Below the pieces are notes generated by a model. That model ran no database searches. It saw nothing but the letters and a program-made list of their open reading frames with translations, and was not told where the DNA came from. From Phytophthora quininea (lineage: Eukaryota; Oomycota; Peronosporomycetes; Peronosporales; Peronosporaceae), in NCBI GenBank assembly GCA_011947345.1, contig JAAVTG010000075.1, positions 248,001 to 312,000 of the forward strand: DNA of 64,000 bases. Reading direction: 5' to 3'. Of the stretch, positions 1 through 11,539 are shown one piece after another (the stretch's first letter is position 1; every line of letters begins with the position of its first letter). The translations under genes were made by a program, and so were the position numbers.

Positions 1-75
1 GTGCTGTGCAACGTTACGACGTAAGCGTGCATAGAGGCGTAATTAGTATCTGTTGCTCAAATACTGAATCACCTG

Positions 76-955
76 TTGCTCGGTCTCCCCGCGCACCTTC
101 ACGCCACGAGCAACACCACTTTGAGTAAAATGATCTGCAATTGGCGCGTACTCACGTGGAAGTCGTCGACAACGGTGGTGAGCTCGTTCAAAGTGTTCGT
201 GGCTGCCGGTGACCTCGGTGATACCCTACGAACGTTCAGCAGGCTCATCGCAGACCGCGGGCTCAACGACATGCCGATCGACGAGCCGTGGTACATCTAC
301 ACGCAGCGTGTACAGCGAAATCGACTTCCGTCGGCTTTGTGAGCGTCTGCGCGGCCACTACAGTCATCGAGGACAACGTGTTGGCCACCACTGGAGATGC
401 CAGCGCCGTGACGCTCGCTATTAACGAGGAGAGCTTGGTCTACGTGTCCGCCTCTGACGCAGATGTGAGTTGCTACGCCATACACGCCAAGGTGCTCAAC
501 TCGGCCAGTCTTCAACTCGATGTGACGAGTGTGGTGGTGAGTGACGAGGCCGATTTTGGCGCGAACACGTCGGGCAACAGCAAGCTCTTGTCACCGACAC
601 TGTCGGTAAATCAATTACCTGACCGTCTAAGCGCACAACGACGGCCAGATCTGCTTCAACTTGGACGAGATCGACTCTGACCATGTGAACGGCGGAGACA
701 GCACCAAAATCTCCTTCCCCAACTCCGCCACGAGCTTCAGCGCCGCCACTAGAGGCTTCTCGTGCACTCGCCACAGCGTTCCATCTCGCGCTCCAGGCTT
801 AGTCTCTAACAGATCCACTGATACATCGTCCAGTAGCTCTTCAACCTCCATGGTGTCCCCAGGAGTGCCAGCTACCGAAACGAGTGTGCACACTATGTAT
901 CGTCGCTGGTATCCGTCCTCGACCAGCGGCGATGCATATTTACAGTGTGATTACT
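76..955 (+). other. Possible decayed coding fragment
   Basis: Three overlapping plus-strand frames (76-342, 288-680 and 661-978) read in relay and give protein-like stretches, for example FKVFVAAGDLGDTLRTFSRL followed by ATTVIEDNVLATTGDASAVT. The relay needs at least two frameshifts. I do not recognise the product. The fragment lies immediately beyond the helicase end of the Helitron relic on the other strand, so it could be a captured gene piece, an old neighbour, or chance open frame. Confidence that it was ever coding is low. Confidence 0.2.
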
Positions 956-2489
956 TCACCTTGCTTGGAGAATCCTAACTGTTTCCAAACTAAGCTGTTC
1001 TAGTCGGGCTTCTTCGTCTATCGCAGCCTGAGACGGATGTGCCCACTGAATAACCTCGTCTGTCAGGGGGTAAGTGTAGCAAAGGCTGCTCGTGATGTCA
1101 CTCGCGACACTAACAAGTATGGCTGTTCCCTTTTGTTTGTCTTGGCACAAGTCGAACGCCACTCCGTCACTATCATACTGTCTAAGGTTTCTCCTTGGAC
1201 CTTGTATATGGTGGAGGCAACAGCACAAGTGAGTGGGAATTGCTGTATCTTCACCGAAAGTGAACGAGAAACGCCATCGACGAACCCTTGTAGAGGAATG
1301 CTGCACGAGCCATAAGCTTGTGTATCGAAAAACAGGGAAAGATATCTGCATCACTGCAACCCAGCATTGCTGTTGCTGATGGACCTCGATGAACGCGGAC
1401 AAGCACAACAGGAGGTGCTACACTGGGCACTTTCACCGTCATATCAGCCACCGTGTCGTGTACTAGTCGGAACGTCGTACCTGGATGGTATACAATCTCT
1501 TCTAAACGCCCTAACGTCCCATTCCCACCAGTTTTGCCGCACGAACGTTCTGGGTGACCTGGATAGGCATTCCAACAATGAGGTCGAGAAATGGGACCAT
1601 TCGACCAAATTTGGAGTCTGGAAGCGCCATGATAGTCCGCACTTCATCGCGACGTAAGGAAGACAATTTTCCTTTAAAATTAGCGACTACTCGAACAGGA
1701 AACTCATCGTGCGGTAGTAGCTTAGCCGCTTTAGAAATGAATAAATTGTTGATAGCTGTTCTGGTTGCGTTATCGGGAGTGACGCATGTGCTAACAGACT
1801 AACAAGCCACGGAACCGTCGAAGACGTTGTCTGCAGCCAAAACACGAGAGTTTATCAGACTCACGAATTCTGGAGTCCAAGTACCGCGACGTGCTTGTTG
1901 ACAACCACGCCCCACTCTGGGTCATTGGCAAAGCGAACATTTTCCGTCAAAATCACAACAGTATTAAATTCACGCTAAATTTGGAATCCTGCTAGCTCAT
2001 TAGCCGTCACATTAGCTTTAGAGGAAGGGTCCTTGTAAAGGGGTTCACCACCAACAGGTGGTAACTGCAAGAAACCCCCACTAACACGATATGAACACCT
2101 CCGAAAGCCACATCAGGCACCTCTTCGCGATTCGCAAGAGTTTATCCAGCTGTGATAGCTGGTATTTTCTCATCATTGATATTTCGTCGATAATGATCAA
2201 GCCAAGGTTGGTTACTTCATCAATTGCCCGCTTTTTCGAAGTTGCAGCAAAAACGCCGCCAGCGTTCTTCCCTCAATCAGTGTTGCAGCTTTGCCGGTTA
2301 GTGCCGTCTTAACAAGGCAGTCAGATCGACTCCAACTCTCGCAAAAGCCTGAACCGCGTCAACTATGCGGCTCTTACCAGTACTGCCTTCTCCTCCCAAA
2401 AACAAGAGCAGCTGCGTCTCGCGCAGAACCGAGCTGAGCGATACATCGTCTTCATTCAATGTTTCTGCGCGTATCCAACGCGGTAACAA
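956..2489 (-). pseudogene. Helitron PIF1-type helicase, broken
   Basis: A Walker A motif, FLGGEGSTGKSRIVDAVQAF, lies at 2298-2489. The block FGRMVPFLDLIVGMPIQVTQ can be read near 1520-1635. The C-terminal helicase motif FPLTCAVASTIYKVQGETLD is at 1063-1254, and the last residues ARLEQLSLETVRILQAR end at 956. The pieces lie in different frames, with large gaps between 1650 and 2300. This would have been the DNA helicase that unwinds the transposing strand. Confidence 0.75.
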
Positions 2490-3405
2490 GGCCCTTCCTA
2501 TTGCCTTGAAGGGGTAATGCTGTCGTTCATTGAGAGTGTTGGCTCAAGAGGTATCAAAAATACTTGCAAAATTCTTAGTTCACGTCGGCGAATGCTTCAA
2601 ACCCGCCGACGGCTATCACTGCATGCTAGGTTCTGCTAAACAACCATCAAGAAGTTCCACCACTGTTGTATCTCTAGCTGCGAACACCGTGGCAGGTATG
2701 GTCGGAGTCAACAAAGCGTTATCAGTACTTTCATCTTTCACGCACTTTTCATGAATTCTACTGACGGCAGATCGGAGGGGCAACAACCAAATGCATCACT
2801 GTCGAAATGCAATCGAGCAGCGTTATCCAGTATGTTACGTCGCCTAAAAGCATCCAGAATGTGAGCTATTGACTGATCTGGAGTTGCTGTTGTCGGGCAG
2901 GAAGCAGGGTCGAGCGTCGAGCTCTCCAAAATCGCGCTGTCGTCATCACCTTGCTCCCATACGTGGGGTAAAGCGCTATCTTCCCCACGCCGTCGTCGCT
3001 GTCTACGTCGGTGGCGTAGAATAGGTCATCGCCGTCATCGTCATCATCACCGCTGGTGCTGCCGTCTGAATCGGTGTTTGTCTTACTTAGAGCTGCTGCT
3101 GACGCGTCTTCCCTCGCGTTTTTGCGCGTTCTACTCCACTGTAAAAATCTTCCATATTATTCATGATATCTTCTACAAATTTGCTCCGCTGTAGTTTCCA
3201 TAGCTTAAAGCACGATATCCACGTTTCCACGTTTGCTCATTTGAGCAGTGTGATGCACCGATCAGGTCGTATAAGCATCGGAATGGCTTGAAGAGCACCA
3301 GCGCCAGCACAGCATATTTCCAGCGTTTTTCACTTGATGATCTTCCTTCGTTCTGGGGGAGCCGAAAGCTTTGGATAACAGAAGCGACCTCTTCGTATCT
3401 CCTTC

Positions 3406-4797
3406 CTAGACAGTGAGTTTTGTGTAGCGGATGGGAGTCACGAAAACGCAGTTGCGAGTTCGTCCTATTCTCGTGTTTTTTCTGAAGTACCAACTTGCAA
3501 ACTCATATAGATTTGTTTCCTCCAACGTCTTCGGGCGAAATATATAATCATCAAGATAAGACACCGCCCGGAACTCGCGCCTCCCAGAATCGCCACTAGT
3601 ATCAACCAAATTGCACGAATATTCATCCGATCGCATAAGCTGCCTAACCACCTCTCCGAGGGGCAATGACACACATCGAGTACTAGCATAACAACACGAA
3701 CCGTGATAAAGATAAAAAGCTGCTGGAGGACCAGCGATTTCGTGGTGATTGGTAAGGTTGTAGATCATCGAAGCCACGCGCTTTCGACTCATAGCTAACC
3801 GGTCACCTTCCGATCCTGTAGTCATAACTTCAGCAGCTTCACGTAGTTGCCGTCTTTTTAATGCTGCCACGGCGACTTGGGAATCGAATTGCTTTTGGGG
3901 CTTGGTGATGTACTTACAGCAGTAATGAATTCTCTCCGTGGCGTCAATGCCGCCAAGTAGGATCTGTATGTCCTGATTGCACTTAAAGGTGGCCACGAGT
4001 TCATAATTGAAGCCATTCATGAATTCGTGCCCCATGGTTCGCCATAATTCTACTCCGGATGATTCGAACGACGTCTGGTCCACACGAGGCCGGAGGAAAC
4101 GGTATCGCAGTAGGTGTCGTTTGGAGTAACTCCAGAGTGTTTGAAGCAGCTTGCTGTGTGGCACCATAGGTGCTGGTTCAGCAGCGTTGCCAAAACGGAT
4201 ACCATGTAGTCTTGACTTTGCTGGGACATTCTTGCATCAAACGTAGATGGGGGCGACACCTCCAGCAACCGCGTTAGACTGTCATTTCGAAATGGGTATC
4301 GTCTGCTTTGTACAGCAGCATTTGCCGTGTGTTCGCCCGACGTAACAACTGAGAAGTAAGCAATTCACTCTCGCGAATACACGTATCACTACAAAACCTC
4401 ACGTGGGCAGATTCTCGGTCGTTAATTACGTTCAATGCATGCTGCTTTGTGTCTCGGCAGATCTTCTCCGTGGTTGCCTGGACTTCGACTTCACAACTGG
4501 ACAGCGGTCTCTCCCAAACTGGCCAGTACTCTGGCCGTGCCCCTAGCAAAGCGCTGCGAATGAGATGCTGCGAGCTGAAACGGGTATTGCATCGGCTGCA
4601 TTCCACCAATGCGGGCTCTGAGGGCTTGCAGCAATATCTTGCATTTGAAGTAGCTCCCCCAACGGATCTTTTATCGCCTCCTCTGATATAGGTAGCCCCA
4701 CAAGCTCATGAAATCCAGCTCCGCAACCAGAGCATCGAAACTCATCTAACGAAATTGACAGGTCGTTTCGTACAATACTGTTGGCATATAATGTCAC
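3406..4797 (-). pseudogene. Helitron polyprotein, central region
   Basis: The 3406-4167 frame encodes 253 residues, including GHEFMNGFNYELVATFKCNQ, DATERIHYCCKYITKPQKQF and EIAGPPAAFYLYHGSCCYAS, all characteristic of the Helitron protein between Rep and helicase. The overlapping 4050-4268 frame supplies the preceding NQHLWCHTASCFKHSG block after a frameshift. The frames at 4274-4797 are Cys-rich (FRCSGCGAGFHELVG and CSRCNTRFSSQHL) and look like a damaged zinc-binding section of the same protein. Confidence 0.7.
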
Positions 4798-5104
4798 TTT
4801 TTCACGAAATATATCTCCCTCAGGAGATTCTAAAAGCTTCCTGACCGCAACTGAGTTAGTAGGACAGGTTTTAGCCAGATGAGCACGTGAATGTGCAAAT
4901 TACCTCGGCTCTGACTTTCTACCATTCCGAAGTAGGCCTTTACATCACCGAGCAACCCCGAAATGGCAACCTTTTTCTTGTCTGCGGATCCATGCCGAGT
5001 GCGTAGCGAATAAATGCATCCACGTGCCTCATCAATAGACGCTGACGCGCAGTCATTCTGACGATTGACTTCTCGTAGTTCAGACTTTGTGGTTAGGCGA
5101 GCTT

Positions 5105-5726
5105 CTAGTGAATCGAAAAGGTCTTCACGAACGAAACCCCAGTGTACTGCGCCAACACCTGTGAATTATCCGAATTTGGCGTTAAGGTCACGAACAATAC
5201 TGGTTGCCCGTACCTAGTCTGATATGAAAACGCCTTGTGGCGACATTGAGCCCTCTCGGCATTGCTGCCCCATACGGACCTCGATCCGATCTCAACCGAC
5301 TTCAGAAACTTTTGAGCGACAGAATTATCTGGCGGTCTCCACGGCAAACACCCTTGACGCCGCCGTTCGTTTTCAAGCAGAGCAATCCTAACTGCTCACT
5401 GGTGAGACTGTCGTATCCTTCAAAATGCTGCGGAAACCGTTGACAGCGAACGTGGTGTTAAATAAACGTATTTCTTAAAGAGATCCTGTCGAATGCAACC
5501 AACGCGAATAATTCATCCTCTGCGAATTGTCGCTTGCTGAGCATCGTGTAATACTTGATGCATTCTTGGACAGACACCTTGACGCGCCGATGCTCTCCCG
5601 GGTGGCCTCGTCTAAATGGAAATAGGTGCGGGAATACACGCGCAACCAACGTTCCTGAAATATCACTTGCAATGTAGTTGGATCTGCGAACCTCGAATTC
5701 ACGTTCACGCTATTCTCTAGTGGCAC
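5105..5726 (-). pseudogene. Helitron-like N domain and start of Rep segment
   Basis: The frame at 5458-5649 reads FPHLFPFRRGHPGEHRRV and then YYTMLSKRQFAEDELFALVA, which is the conserved Helitron-like N region. The frame at 5475-5726 supplies the preceding residues after a frameshift. The frame at 5105-5347 carries RYGQPVLFVTLTPNSDNSQV, the FVTLTPN signature at the start of the rolling-circle initiator region. Stops and frame changes between them show that no intact protein is made. Confidence 0.75.
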
Positions 5727-6031
5727 AGCAGAGTGGTCTCGTACGGAAGCTGGCGTTCCAGTATCAGGTAGTCCGATTCACCGCTCTAACACGCCGCATT
5801 CGTTGGCCTTACAGCAGACACGCCACGCATCCGATTCTCCACGAACGCTATCTTGCTGTCGATTCATTTCCGCATCCTGATGCCCTTCGGGGTCTGCAAC
5901 ACACTCTACAAAGGCATTCTCAACACGCCTGTCCGTATAATCGCTAGTGGTCACGGACTCGTCTTCGGTAACACTCGCGAAAAATGATTGTTGTCTTTGT
6001 AAAAGGAAAACACCGCTCGAATTTTGTTGCT

Positions 6032-7033
6032 TCAAATACGGTGCATTGTTCGAATCTGCTCTACTTGTGCTGTCGTGAACTCTCCTACTAACACCACGCG
6101 AAATGTTTGCACTGCCTCCAGAGAGCGAGGAAGCAAAGATACATGAGGACCAGGCGTGCAGTCGAACGCGAGGCAATGAGAGCGTATGCATCTATGTCGA
6201 CCACCTCGCATCACGCGAGTCATCGCTATAATGTTAGTAAGCTGGGTCATGAAACGCTCTGGAATCGTCAGCTTCTGAAGATGGCGCGGAAGGCGTCCGA
6301 TGAAGAAGCCATTGGCGATGGCAAACTTGGGGAGCAGTCCACGCTGAATCGATCAATCACATTCTTTGCATACGGAAAACCACGCACGTGAACATCCATT
6401 GTCATCAATGTAAGTCTTTATTCCACGAGGAGAAACCGTTAGTCCATCTAGAGCTGATTAGCAACTTGGACACCGATACTGGTCAACGAGATCGCTGGGT
6501 AGATCCGCTGTCGCAATATGAAGACTTTTTCCCATCATCTTGAGGTAGGCCAAGTCCACGCCCTCCACCCGCCGAGTCTCCTGGCAGAGAACCAGCCGAT
6601 CGCACACCGCACAAACACACTCGTCCAGACCTTCAGCTCCAAGTGCTCTCCGAAGACGGTCCAAGCTCTCTGCTCGTTCTTCGGAGCTGAGTTTGTTGTC
6701 GAAAAGCCTGTTTCCACTCTTGTCATCGCTTGCGTCTGCCTTCGCCCTGCAGTTTTGCTGCCGTAGTCGCTCTAGTTCTTGGTGTCGTTTATCGTCCAGA
6801 AATGCCAGCAAATCCTCACTGTCCGACACGTCGCTGGCAGAATCATCGTTCTTGACGGCCTTATCCTCGTTACCTGCATGAGTGGTGTCCTGAGTGGCCT
6901 TATTTTGAAGCTTGCGAGCTGGTGATTTACGTTTGAGCTGCTCGAGATAGTTGCTCCACAACGGCCAGAAAACTTGAGGGGCTGTCCTGTTGTCTGGCAG
7001 TGGCCTGTCGCCTTGATTGCACCCCGCACTCAC
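6032..7033 (-). pseudogene. Helitron polyprotein, N-terminal part
   Basis: The 6458-7033 frame encodes about 190 residues. It has a charged, Ser/Asp-rich stretch and then a CxxC-containing segment (CVCAVCDRLVLCQETRRV) that ends YRCPSC. Downstream, in other frames, come ALDGLTVSPRGIKTYIDDNG and KFAIANGFFIGRLP, both typical of oomycete Helitron proteins. At least two frame changes separate these blocks. The 6458-7033 frame opens at a GTG, not an ATG, so the true start is not resolved. Confidence 0.7.
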
Positions 7034-7902
7034 ACCTGGGACGGCGATGTCGGCGTTATCTCGACGCGCACTGCAGCGATCCTGATTCCAGCGATCGAGC
7101 GCCTGCTTGCGATCCGCGCCAGAGTGCTGCGAAAGATCTCAGTCATCGTCAGCATCCGCCCGCTCTCGTTTCTTGTCGCCCATCATCGACGTACGAGTGA
7201 GGCTGCAAACTCTGAAATGACCACACCACGCGGCTTGGGGCCCGGCAGCAGCAGCGACGGCTCATCTCGCCTGGTGTTCCCTATTAAAAAAAAGGAGACG
7301 GGCCATCCTCGTTATCACCTCGGTAGCGCAAGTGCTGCTGCAAATGGCTCACCTAGGCGGTTCGCTGGGGCACCTGCATACCTTGGCTTCTCCTGATGGA
7401 TGGGTGTGCTTCACGCCGGCGATGGCGCTGACAATGCCTCGGTCTTCAGTAGGATCGCAGTGAAGTTCGTCTGTCAGCTGCGGTCACCGTGGCCCAATAC
7501 GTCGCCCAGGCCTGCAGAGCGTGGACCAGAATCGTCGACGGAACAGCAGGCTGAGGCCGAGAGCGCGATGGCGGCGCAGCACCTCGGGTAACGCGCGCCG
7601 CAGTTGGTATCCGCCACGCCGCGAGGCCGACTGCTCTTGCGTCGCGATACCGGTGCGACCGCTCATGGTATAGAATAGATATACCGATATCGAGTACCGA
7701 TATCGTGGCCACCGCCATGTTTGTGTAATAAATGTATAATAAAAATACCGGTATTTTGTACCCATCGTGACACCAATCAACTACATAATACACAGTTCTA
7801 CAAACTGTGAATTTGCACCAAAATACGTTTTCTAAGAAAATCTCGTGAGGGTGTCATGATCAATCGCACGAAGCCCCGATTGGACCTCAAGACGCCGCCA
7901 CC
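7034..7902. other. Intergenic stretch with AT-rich palindromes
   Basis: I see no supported gene here; the open frames lack family motifs. Between 7678 and 7760 the sequence holds the repeated word ACCGATATCG and a 16-base palindrome, AAAATACCGGTATTTT. These could be the decayed end of the neighbouring Helitron or a small repeat. Confidence 0.4.
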
Positions 7903-9055
7903 ATGCGGCCCATGGACGCTCTGTCGACGGGAGTAAGCGTCGTTTGTCGCGAGCGGCCGCAAATGCAGGCGCTGGGCCACGTAACGAAGACGATCGATGA
8001 TATTGCAGATTTCTGCGACGTGTGGACGCTGCCGAAAGCTGTGAAGACTGGGAGCATTCGCCTGGTGACTCGATTGATGATTTTCGTGGGTGAGGGCGCG
8101 ACCAAAGTCGATGAAGAGAAACTTCGGTAATACTACAAAGCTTTGGACTATCCTGCTACGACGGGGATCTCCCCATGTTGCAGAAACTTCGTGAGTGGTC
8201 CTCGATTCCGTTGAGTCGTGCTGTCCCAATTTCAGCAGCACTGAATGGCCATTCACCTATGCTACAGTGGCTGAAAGACAAAGAGGCAGCTTCATTTTAA
8301 AGCAGAAACCTGTGGGCTGAGCAAGTGGCATTCGATGCTACTCCAGAGCGAGGCTGTTTGGAGACGGTTCACTGGCTCGTTACGGCGTTCCTGGGCGCGG
8401 TGTGGACGCTGGGCTCTGCTGCCCCTGGAGGACATCTTGAAATGGTCAAGTGGCTGCGAATTTAGGTGTTGAGGATCGTGCTGCTCCAACCGTGCTAGAG
8501 GGCTTTATGTTAGCTAGATGCAGAGATAACTATGAAGCGTGCAGCACAAGTCACGAAAAGGTATCTGAAGTCGTGGAAATGAGGTTTTACAACCGCAGCG
8601 AAGGATGCACTGCAAAAGCAATGGATCGCGCAGCATTGTACGACCATCTCGATGTTGTTCAATGGTTGCACGCCAATCGCACGGAAGGGTGCTCAGTGTC
8701 AGCAATGAACTGGGCTGCCAAGGAAGGACACTTGGATGTCGTCCAGTGGCTTCATGGCAATCGCTCGGAGGGATGTACGACAAATGCAATGGATTGGGCC
8801 GCCGAAAGAGGCCACCTCGATGTGGTGCAGTGGTTGCACACCAACCGAGAAGAAGGCTGTACGACTGCTGCCGTGGATATGGCAGCCGGTTACGGGCATT
8901 TGGAGGTGGTCAAGTGGCTACATGCCAATCGCACTGAAGGTGGCACGCTGATAGGAATCGATTTTGCAGAGCGAGGTGGACACCAGGATGTGCTGCAGTG
9001 GTTTGAAGAGCAGAATATCGACCTACCCATTCCCGGATGTGCAAGAAGACGATGA
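7903..9055 (+). pseudogene. Ankyrin-repeat protein gene, frameshifted
   Basis: An ATG at 7903 opens a 75-residue frame (MRPMDALSTG...). Its N-terminal block, QALGHVTKTIDDIADFCDVW, is paralogous to the one at 27.0 kb. After a stop near 8130 the protein continues in other frames: GDLPMLQKLREWSSIPLSRA around 8170, then AFDATPERGCLETVHWL around 8330. From 8450 to 9055 a single open frame carries about five ankyrin-type repeats of roughly 32 residues built on GHLDVVQWLHANRTEGC. Such repeats normally mediate protein binding. The 8450 frame begins at GTG with no good ATG, so it is not an independent gene. I read the whole as one damaged gene with two or three frameshifts. Confidence 0.75.
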
Positions 9056-9322
9056 TAATGAGGAGGAGGGAGCGTGAGCACTGTGTATGAAAAATAGGTG
9101 TTTGATGTCCACGGCTCCACAAAGGTTTGTATAAATTGTTCGTGGTCAAGTAACATTCATGTATTGCTCAATAGTTATATTCATGTCCGCAAAACTTCCG
9201 CTGCCTTCGAAAGTCTCGTCAGACCGAGTAAATGTACAAAGCAAGCAAATACACTGTGAACAACCTCGGTGTCCTCGACGGCAAGTCACCATTTGCAAAT
9301 TGGCCGACGTCCATCTGTCGAT

Positions 9323-9655
9323 CTATCTCTTGACGTTCTGGTTCTCCGCCTTGATGAACAGGTCGTCGAACTGGCGAGACTGATTGATCGGGTTGCGCTT
9401 GAGGTTCGCCATGCGGAAGCGGAACTGCCGCCACGAAGACCCGCGGTCCTCGCGCGGCTCCAGCGTGTGGTGCAGCTCGGCAAAGCGCTCCTCCTTGTTC
9501 ACGTACACATCGGGGTTCTGGAACAGGTAGCGCAGCGACATGCCGGTGGCGGCCACGGCGGCGAACGAGGCGCAGAAGACGACGGGGAACGTGGCCTTGT
9601 CGGTGAGCCAGAGGTTGATGAGCTTGTATCCCTGGCGCTTGGCGACACGAACCAT
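9323..9655 (-). CDS. B12D / complex I MLRQ-like small membrane protein, copy 1
   Basis: This 110-residue protein has a hydrophobic segment at about residues 23-43 (FPVVFCASFAAVAATGMSLR), then NPDVYVNKEERFAEL and a charged tail. The layout matches the B12D / NADH-ubiquinone reductase MLRQ-subunit family, small mitochondrial inner-membrane proteins. Start and stop are intact. A near-identical gene lies divergently at 11099-11431. About the first 297 coding bases are identical between the copies, and differences appear only in the last ten or so codons (FIKAENQNVKR here, FAKEENQNVKR there). The 5' flanks differ. Confidence 0.7.
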   Translation of the reverse strand: MVRVAKRQGYKLINLWLTDKATFPVVFCASFAAVAATGMSLRYLFQNPDVYVNKEERFAELHHTLEPREDRGSSWRQFRFRMANLKRNPINQSRQFDDLFIKAENQNVKR

Positions 9656-11098
9656 GGTGGCGTTGGAGGAAGTGTGGTGTGGTGGTGGGGTGGGGTGCTG
9701 GTTAGCTGTAGACGACCGGCGTGATCAGTCGAGGTGAAATTGGGGAATGAACTGCTGGTCGAGTGCCGGTGAGGCGGTTGTGCATGGGCTAGGTACACGT
9801 GCAAGCTGAAAGAAATGCAGCACACGCTCTACCGTTCACGTTCATGCGTCCGAACGTCACGCATGCGGCAACACCGCTGGCTTGTCGGCAGGTATGTTAT
9901 ATCGGGACATTATGTACAAAAAAGTTAAAATGCCCTTTTGGAAAGCTCTAGGAGTGCCCATTTTGATACTTGAAATCGAACTCGATCGATACTTGTTGGA
10001 CATCCAATGTGGACACCAACTGCGTGACGGTGTGTTCTAGCGTTGTTAACGCAATGTAAAGCCTACGACAAGAACGCAGAACGCATAATGAGTCCTAAAG
10101 AGGTTGCTCGCTGCTACTTGGTAGTATACGCTGCATATGCTGCCCATTTGTGCGGTATACACGTATACCAATACAACAGCAATTTGTATTGTGCCCTTTT
10201 GAAGATCTGAAATCGTGCCCTTTTTCCACTTATCCCATTGATTTTCAGAATGCCCCGATAGAGCATGCCTGCTTTCGGTGGTGACTCGAACCAAGTTGCC
10301 TTTGTGATGGCTGCTCGTTTTGCAAAGACACGGAAGATGTGGATGGGCGCAATAGTTTTCTCAGATGGTCAGTAATACCGGTATGAAACCGGTTCTTATC
10401 CACCGAAACGATTTGCAACCCTATTGGATCGACTGAGCGATTGCTTTCGGTCAGATCAATTCATTTGGGCCGGGAGCGTATTTTGCTGCTAGGCAAACGC
10501 AGACGCTGCCACGGGCCCTTGGTCCGGCATCTGCACCATTGCAAAGAGTTTCTCGGTGGTATCGACAATGGAGACCTTACAGGATACAGTACCAGCGATC
10601 AAACCGACGAGTTAACCTACTCGGAAAGCTCGACGCGGAGCCCAAGACGCGAGGAGTTTCCACCGGCCTCTTCGTGGTGGATGCCAGCTCGAAGCCGACT
10701 GCCATGAGGAGCCCCTGTTGCTTGCTGCGAGGTATACAGCATTCGAGGGCGATTTGCTTCTCCGCGCCAGTCCACTTTATCTATCGGATCCCGGTGGTGA
10801 TTGGGTGATCCTGCAGAAATACGCAGGTTGCGCGGCAGATACGCGAGTCGATGATAGTGCCCTTCAACATTTGTGTCCCGAGCTCATTCAATTCATTCTC
10901 ACCTCGGTATACTCACTCTCGCCAGTTGCGACCACATCTCCAGAATGCCCACGACCCTTCGGCAATGCGTATCTGCAGCACTTCAGCTCGTGTCTATGGA
11001 GATGGCACACCAACAGCACACAACGTGCGGCGCTAGCAGCATTGCGGCCGCCGTGCGAGTCATTTTCCAAGTTCCTGCGTACCGCCTAGTTCTTCACC
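9656..11098. other. Spacer between the two divergent B12D-like genes
   Basis: About 1.4 kb with no supported gene. Both B12D-like genes are transcribed outwards from it, so it must hold both promoters. Open frames at 10441-10808 and 10718-11089 show no motif I recognise and overlap in different frames. The word TGCCCTTTT recurs near 9930 and 10190. I see no inverted copy of the flanking sequence beyond the coding regions. Confidence 0.5.
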
Positions 11099-11431
11099 AT
11101 GGTTCGTGTCGCCAAGCGCCAGGGATACAAGCTCATCAACCTCTGGCTCACCGACAAGGCCACGTTCCCCGTCGTCTTCTGCGCCTCGTTCGCCGCCGTG
11201 GCCGCCACCGGCATGTCGCTGCGCTACCTGTTCCAGAACCCCGATGTGTACGTGAACAAGGAGGAGCGCTTTGCCGAGCTGCACCACACGCTGGAGCCGC
11301 GCGAGGACCGCGGGTCTTCGTGGCGGCAGTTCCGCTTCCGCATGGCGAACCTCAAGCGCAACCCGATCAATCAGTCTCGCCAGTTCGACGACCTGTTCGC
11401 CAAGGAGGAGAACCAGAATGTCAAGAGATAA
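11099..11431 (+). CDS. B12D / complex I MLRQ-like small membrane protein, copy 2
   Basis: This is the 110-residue partner of the gene at 9323-9655, in the opposite orientation. It has the same single hydrophobic segment and NPDV block. The ATG sits in a good context (TTCACCATGG). The codon sequence matches copy 1 exactly for about 297 bases, including third positions, but sequence upstream of the ATG and downstream of the stop is unrelated by eye. That pattern points to gene conversion or strong recent homogenisation rather than a simple fresh duplication of a larger block. The gene converges on 11540-12165. Confidence 0.7.
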   Translation: MVRVAKRQGYKLINLWLTDKATFPVVFCASFAAVAATGMSLRYLFQNPDVYVNKEERFAELHHTLEPREDRGSSWRQFRFRMANLKRNPINQSRQFDDLFAKEENQNVKR

Positions 11432-11539
11432 GTGATCGGAGCACTGACGACAGCATTTTGTTGCTTGAAAAGACATGCACAAAAAATAATATATAATGTG
11501 AAAGTCGTGGGAGCTGTGCTTTGCTGAAGTTGTCCAAGC

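Larger units (their letters stand above)
956..7033 (-). mobile_element. Degenerate Helitron (rolling-circle transposon) relic
   Basis: Read on the minus strand, pieces of a Helitron Rep/helicase polyprotein appear in the correct order from 7033 down to 956: an N-terminal cysteine-containing segment, the Helitron-like N domain, the start of the Rep segment (FVTLTPN), the region before the helicase, and a PIF1-type helicase with Walker A and C-terminal motifs. The pieces sit in all three frames and many frameshifts and stops separate them, so the element is dead. I could not identify the HUH histidine motif in the damaged 4800-5100 stretch, nor assign the 5' TC and 3' CTRR ends. Family assignment rests on the order and wording of the motifs. 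Confidence 0.85.
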
